Source: Rhynchopus sp. YZ270_cl-10 | Taxonomy: Eukaryota > Euglenozoa > Diplonemea > Diplonemida > Diplonemidae | Reading direction: 5' to 3' | Length of the DNA stretch: 64,000 bases | NCBI GenBank assembly: GCA_964035575.1 | Contig: OZ037924.1 | Coordinates: 682,001-746,000, forward strand | Part shown: in pieces, positions 31,325-42,215 of the stretch | Position numbering within the stretch: the stretch's first letter is position 1 | How the letters are laid out: each line of letters begins with the position of its first letter | Translations under genes and position numbers: made by a program | The notes under the pieces: model-generated | Databases searched by the model: none | The model's input: the letters and a program-made list of their open reading frames with translations, nothing else | What the model was told of the DNA's origin: nothing

Positions 31325-31723
31325 AAGAGATGTGTTTTTTGAAAAAAAAAGTTGGGGGGAAATTGGGCTAGCCTTTTTGAAAAAAAAATGTGTGTCTGTG
31401 TGTGGGGTTATGTTTGTGAAAAATATATTGTGAAAGAAAAGAAAAGGTGGGAGGGGAAAGGGGGAAATATTTGTCCATGATCTCCTTCGTTTTCAGGATA
31501 CGTTCTTGCTCTGGAAGGGTAGAAAAGCGACCAGCACCTCCCTGCCAAACAGGGGTGACGACACTGAGGTCTCCTATTACTCGTGTCACACCTCTCGCAG
31601 CTGGGCTCTCGCTTGTTTGTTTGACACTTTTCTCACCATGTTGTGTTTGCATGTCCACAAAGACTCTGTGTGCCACACTGCCATACACCATACCCCACAT
31701 TTGCAGGAGTATCCCAAAAGGAA
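31325..31723. other. Intergenic spacer / possible 5' leader
   Basis: No gene. CATTTGCAG at 31698-31706 just before the next start looks like a 3' splice site, so a 5'-UTR intron is possible. Confidence 0.45.
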
Positions 31724-33610
31724 ATGTACTTTGTCCCCCTGGTACTGATCACATATGTGTTGGCGCTGCTGTGCCCGTTGGTGTGTGTGGGGTATTTGTG
31801 TGCTGTAGACCCGGACGTTGTGATATACCGACACGTGAACGCGACGGACAGCAACACGGGCTCCGGCAACGACACCGACACCTGCTTTCTTGCGGGGGTG
31901 TGCGACAACGGGGCTGCACTCTGCGCACAGGGCAACGAGGTTGTGTTGGGGAGTGAGTGTGACCCGACCGGGTTCTGGACGGCCTTGTTGCTCCTCAAGT
32001 GGGTGTACATCTTTGTGTGGCTGACACGTCTGCCTTTTCTCTTCACTTCTGTCATGCGCGTGGTTGGCAAGGAAGGGAAGGTGACAGCACCCGATGCGCT
32101 TGTGGACAATTGCACTGTGGTCTCGCAACTGGCTTCCTTTGTCGCCTTTGTGATAATGGTCGGAGCGCACTGGGAACGCAACCCTGGAGGAACCTACTTC
32201 CCCACAGGCTTCCCGTACCTACTGTGGTACGTCATGAAACTTGATTTTGTCATGTCGATGATGCTACCGCTTTCTGGGTTTGACCTTTACAATGATTATG
32301 TTCCCTGGACATGGGTAATGGTACTCTCCCTCTCTTTCATTTTCTCTTTTATAAGTCTTGATTGCGGGACGGACTCTTTTTACTTACCGTTTGCGCTCAT
32401 CACTGTCGGAGCACCCTCTGTGTGGTATCATACCCTCCTAATTCGCAACCTTTGGGAGTTGCTCGCAGTGGGCAGCTTCTTTGCGTGGACGGCGTTGTAC
32501 TACGCATTGGAGATGGGGGACAGGGACATCACTTACTTCATGTCCTGCCACGACAATTTCAAAATGTTGGCCCGGATGGGTCTGTTCTCTATGGCTCTCA
32601 GCTCTGCGTTTGCGTTCCAGTTCAAGCACAGGAGCTGCAAACCTATCACCTGGGAAGGGGTCTGTGCGATGCCTCACGAACAAGCTGCCGCAGTCACTCA
32701 CGTCATGAGTGCGATACATGCTGAGTGGGAGGCAAGAGAGAAGAAATGTCGCAAGGACCCTCGCACACTAGAAGCCTTGCCCCAGGACACTCTCCACACT
32801 GTGCTCCATGGTGCGACGGTAGGTGAGATGTGTACTATTCTGGGGCACTTTTGCGAAACCCGCAACGGATTCTCCATCATTGTCGCCAGCAGAGTGCTCA
32901 TCAACAGGAATGACCTGTTGGTGGACGTGTTTATCTCTCCTGCAACGAAGTACAGACTCTTGAAAGCATGCGACGACGAAGCACTCTCAACACACGTGCT
33001 GGACAAGATTCCCATTGCTGAGTTGTGCGAAGCAATCAACGACGTTGAAACGAACCCAGATGAGGCACTGGACTACGTTGAAAAGTTCGTCTGCGTTGAG
33101 GAACTGATTACTGAGTGCAAGCTTCAGCATGCATGGCATTACATGATGCCGTTCGTGTGGTGGGATGTGCCCACATTGACGTGCGCTCTTATTGCACGTG
33201 GCTACAAGGGGCTGTTTCCGCAGAGGAGGCTTTACATAGCAGCTGCTGTGATGTGGATGTGTGTGTATCTGGCTGGTCTTGTGGTTTCGATCTACGTCTG
33301 TGCGACACTTGGGTTGGAGGAGGACACGGACGGAAGCATGCCGCTGTTCCTTGTGTTCCTTGTGCCGGCAGGTGTGCTGGTCTCGTACGACGTGGTGTCA
33401 CCACCCCTTCGCCACGCGCTGTGCGCACGACTGACAAAGCGTGCTGCGAACAACTCTTCTTTTGTGGAGATGAATGCACGCAGGCGAGACTCCACGTCGA
33501 CGCAGTCCACAGACAGTGCGAAGGTCGCGAAGTCTCAAAGTGCAGACGACGGTGCGGATGTGACAGTACAACTCGAAGAGGTGGATGTCGAAGGTGCAGA
33601 TGATGTCTGA
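31724..33610 (+). CDS. Large multipass membrane protein, unidentified (628 aa)
   Basis: Starts MYFVPLVLITYVLALLCPLV, a signal-anchor, followed by a luminal loop of about 60 residues with N-glycosylation sequons (NAT, NDT) and cysteines. A transmembrane core of about eight further segments spans residues 90-310 (e.g. WTALLLLKWVYIFVWL, FVAFVIMVGAHW, WVMVLSLSFIFSFIS, LLAVGSFFAWTALYY). A cytosolic helical region (about 320-500) follows, then two more hydrophobic segments (YIAAAVMWMCVYLAGLVVSIY, LFLVFLVPAGVLVSY) and an acidic Ser-rich tail. No transporter, receptor or enzyme signature is recognised. An in-frame extension upstream lacks an ATG. Confidence 0.8.
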   Translation: MYFVPLVLITYVLALLCPLVCVGYLCAVDPDVVIYRHVNATDSNTGSGNDTDTCFLAGVCDNGAALCAQGNEVVLGSECDPTGFWTALLLLKWVYIFVWLTRLPFLFTSVMRVVGKEGKVTAPDALVDNCTVVSQLASFVAFVIMVGAHWERNPGGTYFPTGFPYLLWYVMKLDFVMSMMLPLSGFDLYNDYVPWTWVMVLSLSFIFSFISLDCGTDSFYLPFALITVGAPSVWYHTLLIRNLWELLAVGSFFAWTALYYALEMGDRDITYFMSCHDNFKMLARMGLFSMALSSAFAFQFKHRSCKPITWEGVCAMPHEQAAAVTHVMSAIHAEWEAREKKCRKDPRTLEALPQDTLHTVLHGATVGEMCTILGHFCETRNGFSIIVASRVLINRNDLLVDVFISPATKYRLLKACDDEALSTHVLDKIPIAELCEAINDVETNPDEALDYVEKFVCVEELITECKLQHAWHYMMPFVWWDVPTLTCALIARGYKGLFPQRRLYIAAAVMWMCVYLAGLVVSIYVCATLGLEEDTDGSMPLFLVFLVPAGVLVSYDVVSPPLRHALCARLTKRAANNSSFVEMNARRRDSTSTQSTDSAKVAKSQSADDGADVTVQLEEVDVEGADDV

Positions 33611-34075
33611 TGCGATGTGGACACTTCGTTGTGGACTGACTCACGATGAGGCACACTGTGGCAACACAAAAATGTCGCTCACGTGAGCAGTATCCCAATG
33701 AAGCAGACACAACATGCTTTTTGTTTTGTGAACGGTTTTTATGTCAAGCAGAAGCGTTTGATCTCTTTGCTTTGCTTTTCTTTTTTCTCCCAACGAGAGT
33801 GCAACAGCAATGAATTGAATAAAGTACTCTTTTTTTGAAGATTCGGTCCATGCTGTAACAGGCCTGTGCGAGTTTCCGTCCCTTTTCCGGGTATTTTTGC
33901 GGGGTTTTATAAGAATTTTCATGCGAAAGAAGCGACTTTTTGTCAAAAGCACTCCCCCCTTCTCTCCTCTTCACACCTTATCTCCTTCCTCCTCCTCCTC
34001 CCCCTTCCCCTTTACCTTGCATCCAACTTCATTTAGCCCCCTCCCCCTCCCCCATCCCCTCCACAACACCAAAAA
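33611..34075. other. Intergenic spacer with C/T-rich leader
   Basis: No gene. The last 120 bp before the myosin start are almost pure C/T. Confidence 0.65.
33952..34062 (+). promoter_or_regulatory. C/T-rich tract upstream of myosin start
   Basis: Runs such as CCTCCTCCTCCTCCCCCTTC and CCCCTCCCCCTCCCC end about 14 bp before the ATG. Equivalent tracts precede other genes here; probable promoter or leader element. Confidence 0.45.
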
Positions 34076-37000
34076 ATGATACAAGATGAAGAAAAGCTAA
34101 ACCGAGAGCTGTGCAAGGTTGGGGTGAAGTGCTACTACTGGGAGCCACAGCATGCGTGGGCGATAGGGGAGATCGAGGCGGACGATGGGAAGCACTTCAC
34201 CGTCAAGGGGTTGGACTACAGCGCGACGAAGGTGGGTAAATTGGAGACTGCGAAGCTTCCCGACTCTAAAGTATGGCCTGCACGCGAGGATGTGCTGGAC
34301 GAAGACGTCAGCGACCTGCTAGACCTCACCGTTCTCCACGACGCCACTATACAACGTTGTCTGTACGTCCGTTACATGCGTGACCACGTCTACACCAATA
34401 TCGGTGCTATCGTGGTAGCGCTCAATCCATGGAACTTCAAAATTCCTTGGTACACAGATGACAACATGGCAAAGTATTTGGCAGAAGGGGAAGTCGTCAA
34501 AGAAAACCCACCACATTCGTGGTCGCAAGCACACAATACGTACCACGACCTGCGGAGGGAAGGGGAAGATCAAACCATTTTGATTTCCGGCGAATCTGGG
34601 GCAGGGAAGACAGAGGCGGCGAAGATTGTGATGAAATATTTAGGATGCATATCTTGCCTGCACGGCGCGGAGTCGCAGAAGGAGAATGCAAGGAGGGTTG
34701 CGTTTAATATCAACCAAGCTTCTCCTGTTTTGGAAGGTTTTGGAAACGCAAAGACAGTGCGCAATGATAATTCGTCGCGTTTTGGGAAGTTTATGAAGGT
34801 GCAGTTCGATGAGGCTGGGTCGCTTATAGGCGCCTTTACGTCAAAGTATTTGCTGGAAAAATCGCGTATTGTGACTGCCTCGCCAAATGAGAGGGTGTAC
34901 CACGCATTTTACCTTCTCAGCAAAGGGAAAGACGCAGCGACTTATGGCATATCCGACAAAGAAAACTCTCACATCAATTCTGGCGGCTGCATCGACATAC
35001 CAGGTGTAGATGACGGGGAGGACTACGATCTCTGTATCACCGCTATGAAGGACTGCGGGTTTTCGGACACAGAGGTAAACGGCATATGGCGTGTCGTGGC
35101 AGGGATATTCTTATGTCTGCGCATCGAATTTGAAGAGATTGACGCCGACACCTGCAAGCTAAAGGAGTCAACCAGGCACTTCACCGAAGCTGCAGCAGAG
35201 CAGTGGCAAATCGATGCCTCAAAATTTGAAGAAGTTCTCATGAGCACCACTCTCCACCTCCAAGGAAACGATGTTGTCAAATTGCACAGACTCAGCCAGT
35301 CGCTGGACACCCGCGACGCAGTCTGCAAAGCACTGTATGACGAGACATTCGGCTGGGAGGTCCTCAAAATCAACGAAAACACTGACGCTGGCGGCTCCAG
35401 TTTTATTGGACTTCTGGACATCTTTGGCTTCGAAGATTTTGAACACAACTCTTTTGAGCAGATCTGCATTAACCTTGCGAATGAAACACTTCAAAACCAC
35501 TACAACAACTTCATCTTCACCAAAGACATGGACGAATGCAAAGCTGAAGGAATCGACGTCACAGAAGTCAAATGCCCAGACAACGCACCATGCCTTCAGA
35601 TGCTCACTGATAAGGTAGGTATTTTCGGCCTTCTCGACGATGAAAGCCTTTTGGGGGCCGGAACCGACCAGAAATTTTGCGATGCCGTTCAAGAAAACTG
35701 GTCGAGCAATCCGTTCTTTGCCACCAAAAAGATGGCCACGAATAGCTTCATCATTCACCACTATGCGGCATCCGTTACGTACACTGTTACAAAATGGCTT
35801 GACAAAAACAGAGATACACTTAAAGGCGAGACCAAGAGTTTGTTACGCTCTTCTGCACATCCGTTGGTTGCTACGCTGCTCCCGGAGCACGATGAGAACG
35901 CAAAGAAGATCACCGTTGGCGGGCTGTTCATCGACTCCCTGTCGAAGCTGATGCAGCTTATTAACTCCACCGCACCTCATTGGATCCGTTGCATCAAACC
36001 ACACCCAGTAAAGCAACCCCTCAAAGTCCACGGTATCACCACCATGGCCCAGCTTGAATCCTCCGGGGTTCTCGGCACCGTAAAAATCCGAAAGGCCGGC
36101 TACCCCGTTCGCCCGCTCTTCATAAAATTCTGCGCTCGATTTAAGGTAATGGTACCAGGTCCGTACCCTCCAATGGATTCTCCTTCGGACAAAATGGCGG
36201 AGCTCAGCAAAAAAATTTTGGATGCCGCGTCGTTAGGGAAAGCGAGGGCTCAGGTGGGGAAAACTAGAGTCTTTTTGAAGAATGAGGCGAATCAATTTCT
36301 GGAAGCGGAGAGGGAGAAAGCGTTGGCGGACCATGTTGTATGCATCAAACGGTCGTGCTATTATCGTTTGAGCAAGATCAGGGTGCGGACCCGGGAGTGG
36401 AGCAAGGCTGCTGCGGAGATTCAATACGAGGTGCGGGAGTGGTTGTCGCGCACTGCGGTGATCCGGGCAGAGCTGCGCGCCAAACGCCAGGAGCAGGACC
36501 GCCTCTTTGCACAGCAACAAAGCCACATCATATCCGAAGAGGAGAACGGCCGCACCGCCATCGAAGACGACGCCCACAGCGTCTTCCACGAAATCCGCTC
36601 CCAACTCTACGAGAACTCCCGGATGCTCCAGATGAAGGCCGACAACGACCGCTTCCTTCGTGGCGATCTCCTCGAGAAGGCACGTCTAGGAAAGGTAGAC
36701 ATCCTGGACGAAGCGTTGGCACCGCTTCAGGAGTGGAAGGCTGCGATGGTGGAGCTGTTGCTTGACTCGCTTCTTGCGCATCAAGACCAGCTGCGCAGTG
36801 AGATCATGGAGGCGCGGGACCGCGAATGGGCGACCCTGATCGCAACCTTCGACTACGAGCTTGGCTTTGTGCAGCTCCGTACGATACACACCACGGAGAT
36901 GCGTTTCCGCATCCTGCTCCTCCAGCTCGAGGCGTTGCAACGGCAGGAGACAATGGAGCGGTGTCACTTCCTGCAGATCTTCATTGATTCGTTGGAGGTG

Positions 37001-39260
37001 TCTGTGTCCCCCTGGCTTGATTCGCTTGGTGCAGTGCGGTATTGGTCAGAGCACATCAAAAAGCGCAAAGAACGTATCAAAGATACACGCACGCACATCA
37101 ACGAAATGAAGCAATACGAAGAAGAGCACAGTGCGTCCACCCAGCTAGCATGCCATAGAGATGCGACAGAGCGGATTGCGATCGACAAGGTCTGGAAAGG
37201 GTGCTCAGGAGTCCCAGACGTCGACCAGATGCAGAAGTCCATGGACCGGCCTTCCATGAAGACGCCACGCACCGTGCAACCCGGGAAGCAACCTCTCGAC
37301 GGGTCCAGCTCCTCCCCCACTCGCGACTGCAGCCCCCTCCGTATGGTCAGTGTAACCGGCATCATCGGAAGCCCATCGCGGACGGGAGGAAAGAATGGTA
37401 CTCGTCTTGTCGCAAAGTCGCCCTGTGTGCCCGACTATGTGGGGCATCAGCAACGCAGAAAGTATGTCAGTCTTTTCGTCACAAAAGAAAAATATATGCA
37501 CCGTGACTTTTTGGGAAAGCCGATATTTTGGAATCACCATGACTTCTCGTGACAATTTTCCCCTTCCTGGTTGAGACAAAAGTCGCGGCAACTTTTTTTT
37601 TTTTTTTTGTGTTTTTTCCAGGGATTTTTCTAATTCTGGATTGGGATTGGGATTTCGGGGAAAATAAAAAAATTCCCTGAAAAAAATTCCCTGTTTTTCC
37701 CTACAGCAATTTCAGGTACATTCTACCCCACCCCACCCCCAGAGAGTTTCGCCTGTGGGATGCGATCGATTAACGCGATCAAATAAAGCGAAAAAAGGGG
37801 AAACGGAAAAAAAAAAAAGTTCCGGGTTTTTGAGGAAAAAATTGGCTCTGCAGGCGGTTGCTGTAGTTGTGGGTGCGGATGTTCGCGTCAGTTGCAGGCA
37901 AACGTCCAGCATCAGAGACATTTGAGGTGGTGCACAAAAAGACGTGTCAATCGCATTCAATTATGAGGGTTGGAAGACGGAGGAGATCTCACATGTTGCG
38001 TACCGTGGCTTCGCCAGGAACCTTTGGGTGCCATGACCGCCGTTTCTTTCATAAATGTACCGAGGTTACTGATAAGGCTGACACACACTACGGATTGTGG
38101 TTCACCCCTCCCCACCTGCCTTTTGTGCATCAGAGGGGAGAAAGCGCCACGCCTCCCTGCACTGGCAGGGAGTCGCGCGCGCGAAGCGCACGCAGCGACC
38201 GCTTTTACGGGGGGAAAGCTCGGGACCCCAAATCACCCCCGACGAGAGCCCTGACGACATAGCGGGAAATTTTTTTTCCCCCCAGACAAAAGTCAAAAAA
38301 CAGCCCAAAAACTACACCAAAAAAACAGGGAATTTTTTGGATTGGGATTTCGGAATTTGGCCCAAAAGGGACGGATTTAGAGATATCCTTGGTTTTTTCC
38401 CTAAGTGGCTAGTCACCGTTTTTTTCCAGTCACAGGAGTCACAAAAATGACATTGGTGAGTCACGGTGTCTAATTGTAATTTCCCACTATGAAGCACACA
38501 ATTTCATTTTTATTCCCCACTTTACAGAGAGGAAGAAGGCGTGGCAGAGAAGCTGGGGAACATCGGGAACATGACACCCGCACAGTTCCTTACCACACGC
38601 CGTGTCGTTGTCGAGCGCTTCGTGGAGCTGCGCGACGCTGGGGAGTACGTCTTTGGCGGGCCTTACACCTATGTGAACAACATCACCACCGCACGCTCCC
38701 TACGCCTTGCGCAAGACGAGCTCCACGACGTCCGCGCCGCGCTCTGCAGCAAACTCGCAAAACAGCTCAGCTCGAAGACCTCCTTCGCCAAACGCAACGG
38801 CGTCCTCGAGCAGAGCAAGATCACCGGGAAGTGGGCACCCTTCGAAACACCACGCTGGGCGTTCGCAGAGTTCCAGGACGACCCGACGAAGTGGCCTGCC
38901 TTAAAGGCAGAGGTGGGGCGAGTATCCTACTGCATACAGAACCATAAGAAAACGATGCTGCGTGTACTCTCCACCGCAGCGGGTATGGGGCACACAGTGC
39001 TCGCAGACTGCACAGAGCAAACCCCATACGCCGAGGTATCCTCTGTGTACGCATATTGGGAGAAAAGCCACACCCGCACCCTCTACCATGCAACTGCACC
39101 TCAGGATGTCAAGTTCACTGCCGTCTGCAAACACTACGGAGGAAACGAGGTCGGCATCACAATCCCCTCAGTGCACCCCTCCCCAGGGCCAAACATGTCC
39201 ATGCCGAAAACCCCGAAACAGCACATCGAAGCAGTGTCGCCCCCGCGGTTTATGTCATAG
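34076..39260 (+). CDS. Unconventional myosin heavy chain (2 exons)
   Basis: Exons 34076-37461 and 38528-39260 join in phase 2 (donor GTATGT, acceptor TTTACAG) to give 1372 residues. The motor has an SH3-like N-terminal region, P-loop GESGAGKTE (172-180), switch I NDNSSRFGKF, switch II DIFGFEDFEHNSFEQ and the SH1-helix region GTVKIRKAGYP. The converter is followed by a lever of one or two degenerate IQ-like segments (about 755-820) and charged helical tail. Exon 2 adds about 244 residues (TPAQFLTTRRVVVERF...) with no named domain. Class cannot be assigned. Without splicing the frame runs 30 codons past the donor to a stop. The 1066-bp intron carries a dispersed repeat also found near 10.1 kb. 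Confidence 0.9.
38127..38222. repeat. Dispersed repeat, copy 2 (shared with 10143-10235), in myosin intron
   Basis: CTGGCAGGGAGTCGCGCGCG, then GAAGCGCACGC, GCGACCGCTTTTACGG and GAAAGCTCGG correspond to the 10-kb copy in order and spacing. No gene function; a fragment of a mobile repeat is likely. Confidence 0.7.
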
Positions 39261-39447
39261 AGAAAAAGGTTTTTTGTTATGTGGTCCTCATTCACTCGAG
39301 GACTGTTTGTCGGGGTATGGGGGGGGGGGGGGATAATTCACAAAAATGAATGTGCAACTGAGGCATTTTCATCTTTCAACTTTACTTCATGTGGCTAATT
39401 TTGACGATTTGAGGCCGGCCAAGTCATTCCACGTTTTTCTTTTATTT

Positions 39448-39480
39448 AGGTAACTAAACATGAGTTTTGAGACTTTTCCT
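39448..39480 (+). repeat. Short repeat, subfamily A (weak copy)
   Basis: AGGTAACTAAACATGAGTTT then TGAGACTTTTCC; only the 5' half and tail are recognisable. Confidence 0.4.
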
Positions 39481-39597
39481 TTTTCCTTTTATAAAAAGTA
39501 GTGTTGAATGTGTATTTATTGTCTTGTAACAACGAGGTATCCCTCCCACCTCAACTCTCAACGCGCAGATTCCCCGCCCCCTTTTTTTGTTGTACTG

Positions 39598-39637
<40 letters not shown>

Positions 39638-39661
39638 GCTTTGTCTTTTCTTTGTTTAGCT

Positions 39662-39716
39662 GAGTGTGCACATACATGAGAGGCGCACCCATCTTTCAAT
39701 TCCCCTCTTTTTTGTT
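39662..39716 (+). repeat. Short dispersed repeat, subfamily D (copy 3)
   Basis: GAGTGTGCACATACATGAGA then GGCGCACCCATCTTTCAATT and a C/T-rich tail; matches 49121-49160. An A copy follows within 2 bp. Confidence 0.6.
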
Positions 39717-39717
39717 T

Positions 39718-39756
39718 AGGTGATTAAGCACAATGAGGCTTTACCCACTTTATACA
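39718..39756 (+). repeat. Short repeat, subfamily A (copy 8, diverged)
   Basis: AGGTGATTAAGCACAATGAG then GCTTTACCCACTTTATAC. The 5' half matches well, the 3' half is altered. Confidence 0.5.
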
Positions 39757-39840
39757 GAAAAACGTTTCTTTTACCAAGCCCTTTTTAATAGATGCCCTGC
39801 ACCACTTCAGGCATGGTTCATCTTTGTTGTATGCCCAACT

Positions 39841-39980
39841 CTCCCTCGGAAAGAGCCTCCCCTCCCCCTCCCCTTCCCCTTCCCCTTTACCATCCTGCAA
39901 TCCAACTTTTCTACATTTTGTTCTCACAATGTTTCAGCTCTCTCCTTCAGGTACCCCCCCTTACCTCCCCCCCCTCATCC
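39841..39980 (+). promoter_or_regulatory. C/T-rich tract upstream of cyclin C
   Basis: Contains CCTCCCCTCCCCCTCCCCTT and ACCCCCCCTTACCTCCCCCC, ending directly at the ATG. Confidence 0.45.
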
Positions 39981-39981
39981 C

Positions 39982-41082
39982 ATGAATTGGGAAGAGTCAA
40001 CCCACCTTCGTGGCTTAAAGAGAGAGGTGGATGTACGCCAGCATGGTGGGCATCTCTATGGCCGGATAAGCAGCTGTCTGCGGCTGTGCAGTGCGGTGTG
40101 CAGGAGGCTGCGATTGCCTTTGGGGGTGTTTTGTAGTGCGGCGATGTATATTCAGAGGTTTTATTTGGATACAGCACGGACGGTAGCACCTGGAGAAGAC
40201 CAACACGTCTTCACCTCAGCGCTACTCCTTGCAGTCAAAGCGCATGACTACCCACTCAGCGACGTTGCATCGACCTTCCAATCTGTCCTCACCAACGTCT
40301 CGATTGATGCTTCCTTCGCCTACGAGCTGGACATCCTCCAAGCTATGGACTTCGCCATCATCGTGCACTCTCCATTCAAAACCCTGGAGGTTCTGTTCTC
40401 AGGCCTCCGCCGCATTGGTCTAGACGACTGCATCCACTTTGCAAGACAAGAGGTGATATGCTTGGTCGAATCTGCGCCCCTCCTTTTATGCTATCCTCCA
40501 CAGCTCCTTGCCATGATCGGAGCGTTGTATGAAGTAGACCGGCACATCGATCAGACCAATGCAAAGCTGATCTCAAGGTTTTCTGCATTAGAAAGTGTAC
40601 AGCATTTAACCGCACCGAATGTGTCCACAGTGTTGACAGAGACGTTGGCATGTCATCATCGATCTGCTGCGTTGAGCTTTGCAACTACGGACAACACAGA
40701 AAACGACGTACATCGTCTGCAATTCCCCTCAGAGGTAGCGGAAGTAGTCATTGCATTTCTCGGTTTTACTGAGTCAAGACCTTTGGTAGGGGTCTCTCGA
40801 GGAGGCTTTAGGGTGTGGAGTGCAGCCTGGTGGCAGGCCTTTTGTATTAGGGGGGGTGGAGGAGGAGGGGGAGGAGGAGCTAGCGGCCACCCTGCGGTTC
40901 TCGCTGCAGGCTTCCGCCCAGGTGAGTTTGCCCTGCTCCGTCGGGTCTCCCTCTCGATAGGCTACTCCCGCTCAGCAAGAATCGAAGGGTTCAAATTTAG
41001 CACCCCCTGTGCAGAAGTGCTTCGACGGATTCGAGAGGCGGATGGCGTTTCGTTGGACACACAGAACTGTACTGGGGTCTGA
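39982..41082 (+). CDS. Cyclin C-like protein (Mediator kinase module)
   Basis: 366 residues from MNWEESTHLRGLKREVD. The first cyclin box reads CRRLRLPLGVFCSAAMYIQRFY, then a conserved-lysine helix TSALLLAVKAHD and ELDILQAMDFAIIVHSPFKTLEVLF, which parallels cyclin C (VIATATVYFKRFY; LELMDCCLIVYHPYRPLLQYV). The second box contains APLLLCYPPQLLAMIGALYEVDR, matching cyclin C DLCLLYPPFMIALACLHVA. Cyclin C pairs with CDK8 in the Mediator kinase module; cyclin H is the main alternative. About 130 extra C-terminal residues, including a run of nine glycines, are not typical. In-frame sequence upstream to 39733 is pyrimidine-rich leader rather than coding. Confidence 0.8.
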   Translation: MNWEESTHLRGLKREVDVRQHGGHLYGRISSCLRLCSAVCRRLRLPLGVFCSAAMYIQRFYLDTARTVAPGEDQHVFTSALLLAVKAHDYPLSDVASTFQSVLTNVSIDASFAYELDILQAMDFAIIVHSPFKTLEVLFSGLRRIGLDDCIHFARQEVICLVESAPLLLCYPPQLLAMIGALYEVDRHIDQTNAKLISRFSALESVQHLTAPNVSTVLTETLACHHRSAALSFATTDNTENDVHRLQFPSEVAEVVIAFLGFTESRPLVGVSRGGFRVWSAAWWQAFCIRGGGGGGGGGASGHPAVLAAGFRPGEFALLRRVSLSIGYSRSARIEGFKFSTPCAEVLRRIREADGVSLDTQNCTGV

Positions 41083-41372
41083 AGAGGGGAGGGGGGAAAG
41101 GGGAGGAAGGTGTGCGAGAAAGCCTTTTTTGGGAAAAAGGTTTGAGAACAGAGGATGTCGTTGCGTTATTCTGAACGCATTCGATCATTTTTTTTTTTCC
41201 AACAACGCCATTTGAAAAAAAAGACCGAGGGGGAAAATATTTTGCCATCTCCCTCCGCCCCTCTTCTCTTAGAACTTTCCGCTATACCGCTATGCGTAAA
41301 GGGATTTGTACACAAAAAAAAAAACGGCGTTGTTGCGTCTTTTTTTTACCCCTTTTTTATTCCCTCATTTAA

Positions 41373-41810
41373 ATGTTATTATGTACACGGAGATTGCTTG
41401 CAGGGAAACCGAATGTAAAGCGAAAGGTAGCACCACTTGGCAAACCTGCGGTACGGGTGAATGTTGTGCGTGATAAGCGAAAGGTGGAAGAGAAGGAAAA
41501 GGTGGAAGCACATGCACGACTAGACAGACGTGACGCGAAGGTGTCGGAGAAGGACCTTGAACATGCCTCGTTCCGACAAATGAGCGATGTTCTCTTGACC
41601 GGCCTTCTGGCCACCCGCTCCGGAAAAGACCCCTTCAGCCAGATCTCACGGAAGGCCACGCAACGTACGCTCTACATCTTTGTAGTGTGGGGCTTCTCCT
41701 TCTCGTTGCTCTTCGACCTCTACTTTCTCATCAAACAGCATCGTGAAGGGGAATATGCGCTGGACAAAAACATACCAGACAAACGGGATGGGGATGACTT
41801 CTATTCATAA
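41373..41810 (+). CDS. Small single-span membrane protein, possible mitochondrial targeting
   Basis: 145 residues. The start (MLLCTRRLLAGKPNVKRKVAP) is basic and hydroxyl/hydrophobic, like a mitochondrial presequence. A charged helix (residues 30-70) precedes a single transmembrane segment (TLYIFVVWGFSFSLLFDLYFL, about 98-118) and a short acidic tail. TTGCTTGCAG at 41395-41404 also resembles an acceptor, so this could be the second exon of a gene whose first exon I cannot see. No family recognised. Confidence 0.6.
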   Translation: MLLCTRRLLAGKPNVKRKVAPLGKPAVRVNVVRDKRKVEEKEKVEAHARLDRRDAKVSEKDLEHASFRQMSDVLLTGLLATRSGKDPFSQISRKATQRTLYIFVVWGFSFSLLFDLYFLIKQHREGEYALDKNIPDKRDGDDFYS

Positions 41811-42215
41811 ACGGAAAAAAAAAATAGAGAAAAAAAAAACAATGCCCCATAACCCTCCTTTTTGTAAATCATGTGTTGTTCCCCTCTAGTGCGTCTTATA
41901 GATTGTGCATGCTCTTCCAGACGCTCTCCCGCGGGAGAGCAATTCTCAATCAGTATTTTTGTCCGCTTTTGATGCTCTCACATCAAATTGGCTACCGTGC
42001 GTATTACAGAGATATTGTATGCTCCAAAAGGGCAATGCTCTGGGGGGGGGTTTTTGCCAACCCACAGAGTGTTGGTGCGTTGTGTCATGGAGGTGTTTGG
42101 GGTATTATTTACTTTGCTTTAAAAATGTGTCTCAAAAGGTTATCTAAACGTACCGCAAAACCCTTCCATTTTTCTCCAATATTTTACAGATAAAAAAACA
42201 AAGCAAATTCTTAAT
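41811..42215. other. Intergenic spacer
   Basis: No gene or recognised repeat. ACAGATAAA precedes the next ATG by about 30 bp. Confidence 0.6.

Larger units (their letters stand above)
39261..39981. other. Intergenic spacer with three short repeats and C/T leader
   Basis: No gene. A T35 run (39601-39635) and a pyrimidine tract (39841-39980) before the next ATG are present, with A and D repeats listed separately. Confidence 0.65.

Noticed and set aside
37462-37552. Myosin ending at 37552 as a single-exon gene
   Set aside because: A GTATGT donor at 37462 and a TTTACAG acceptor at 38527 keep phase into a long GC-rich open frame, and the 30 codons past the donor look non-coding.
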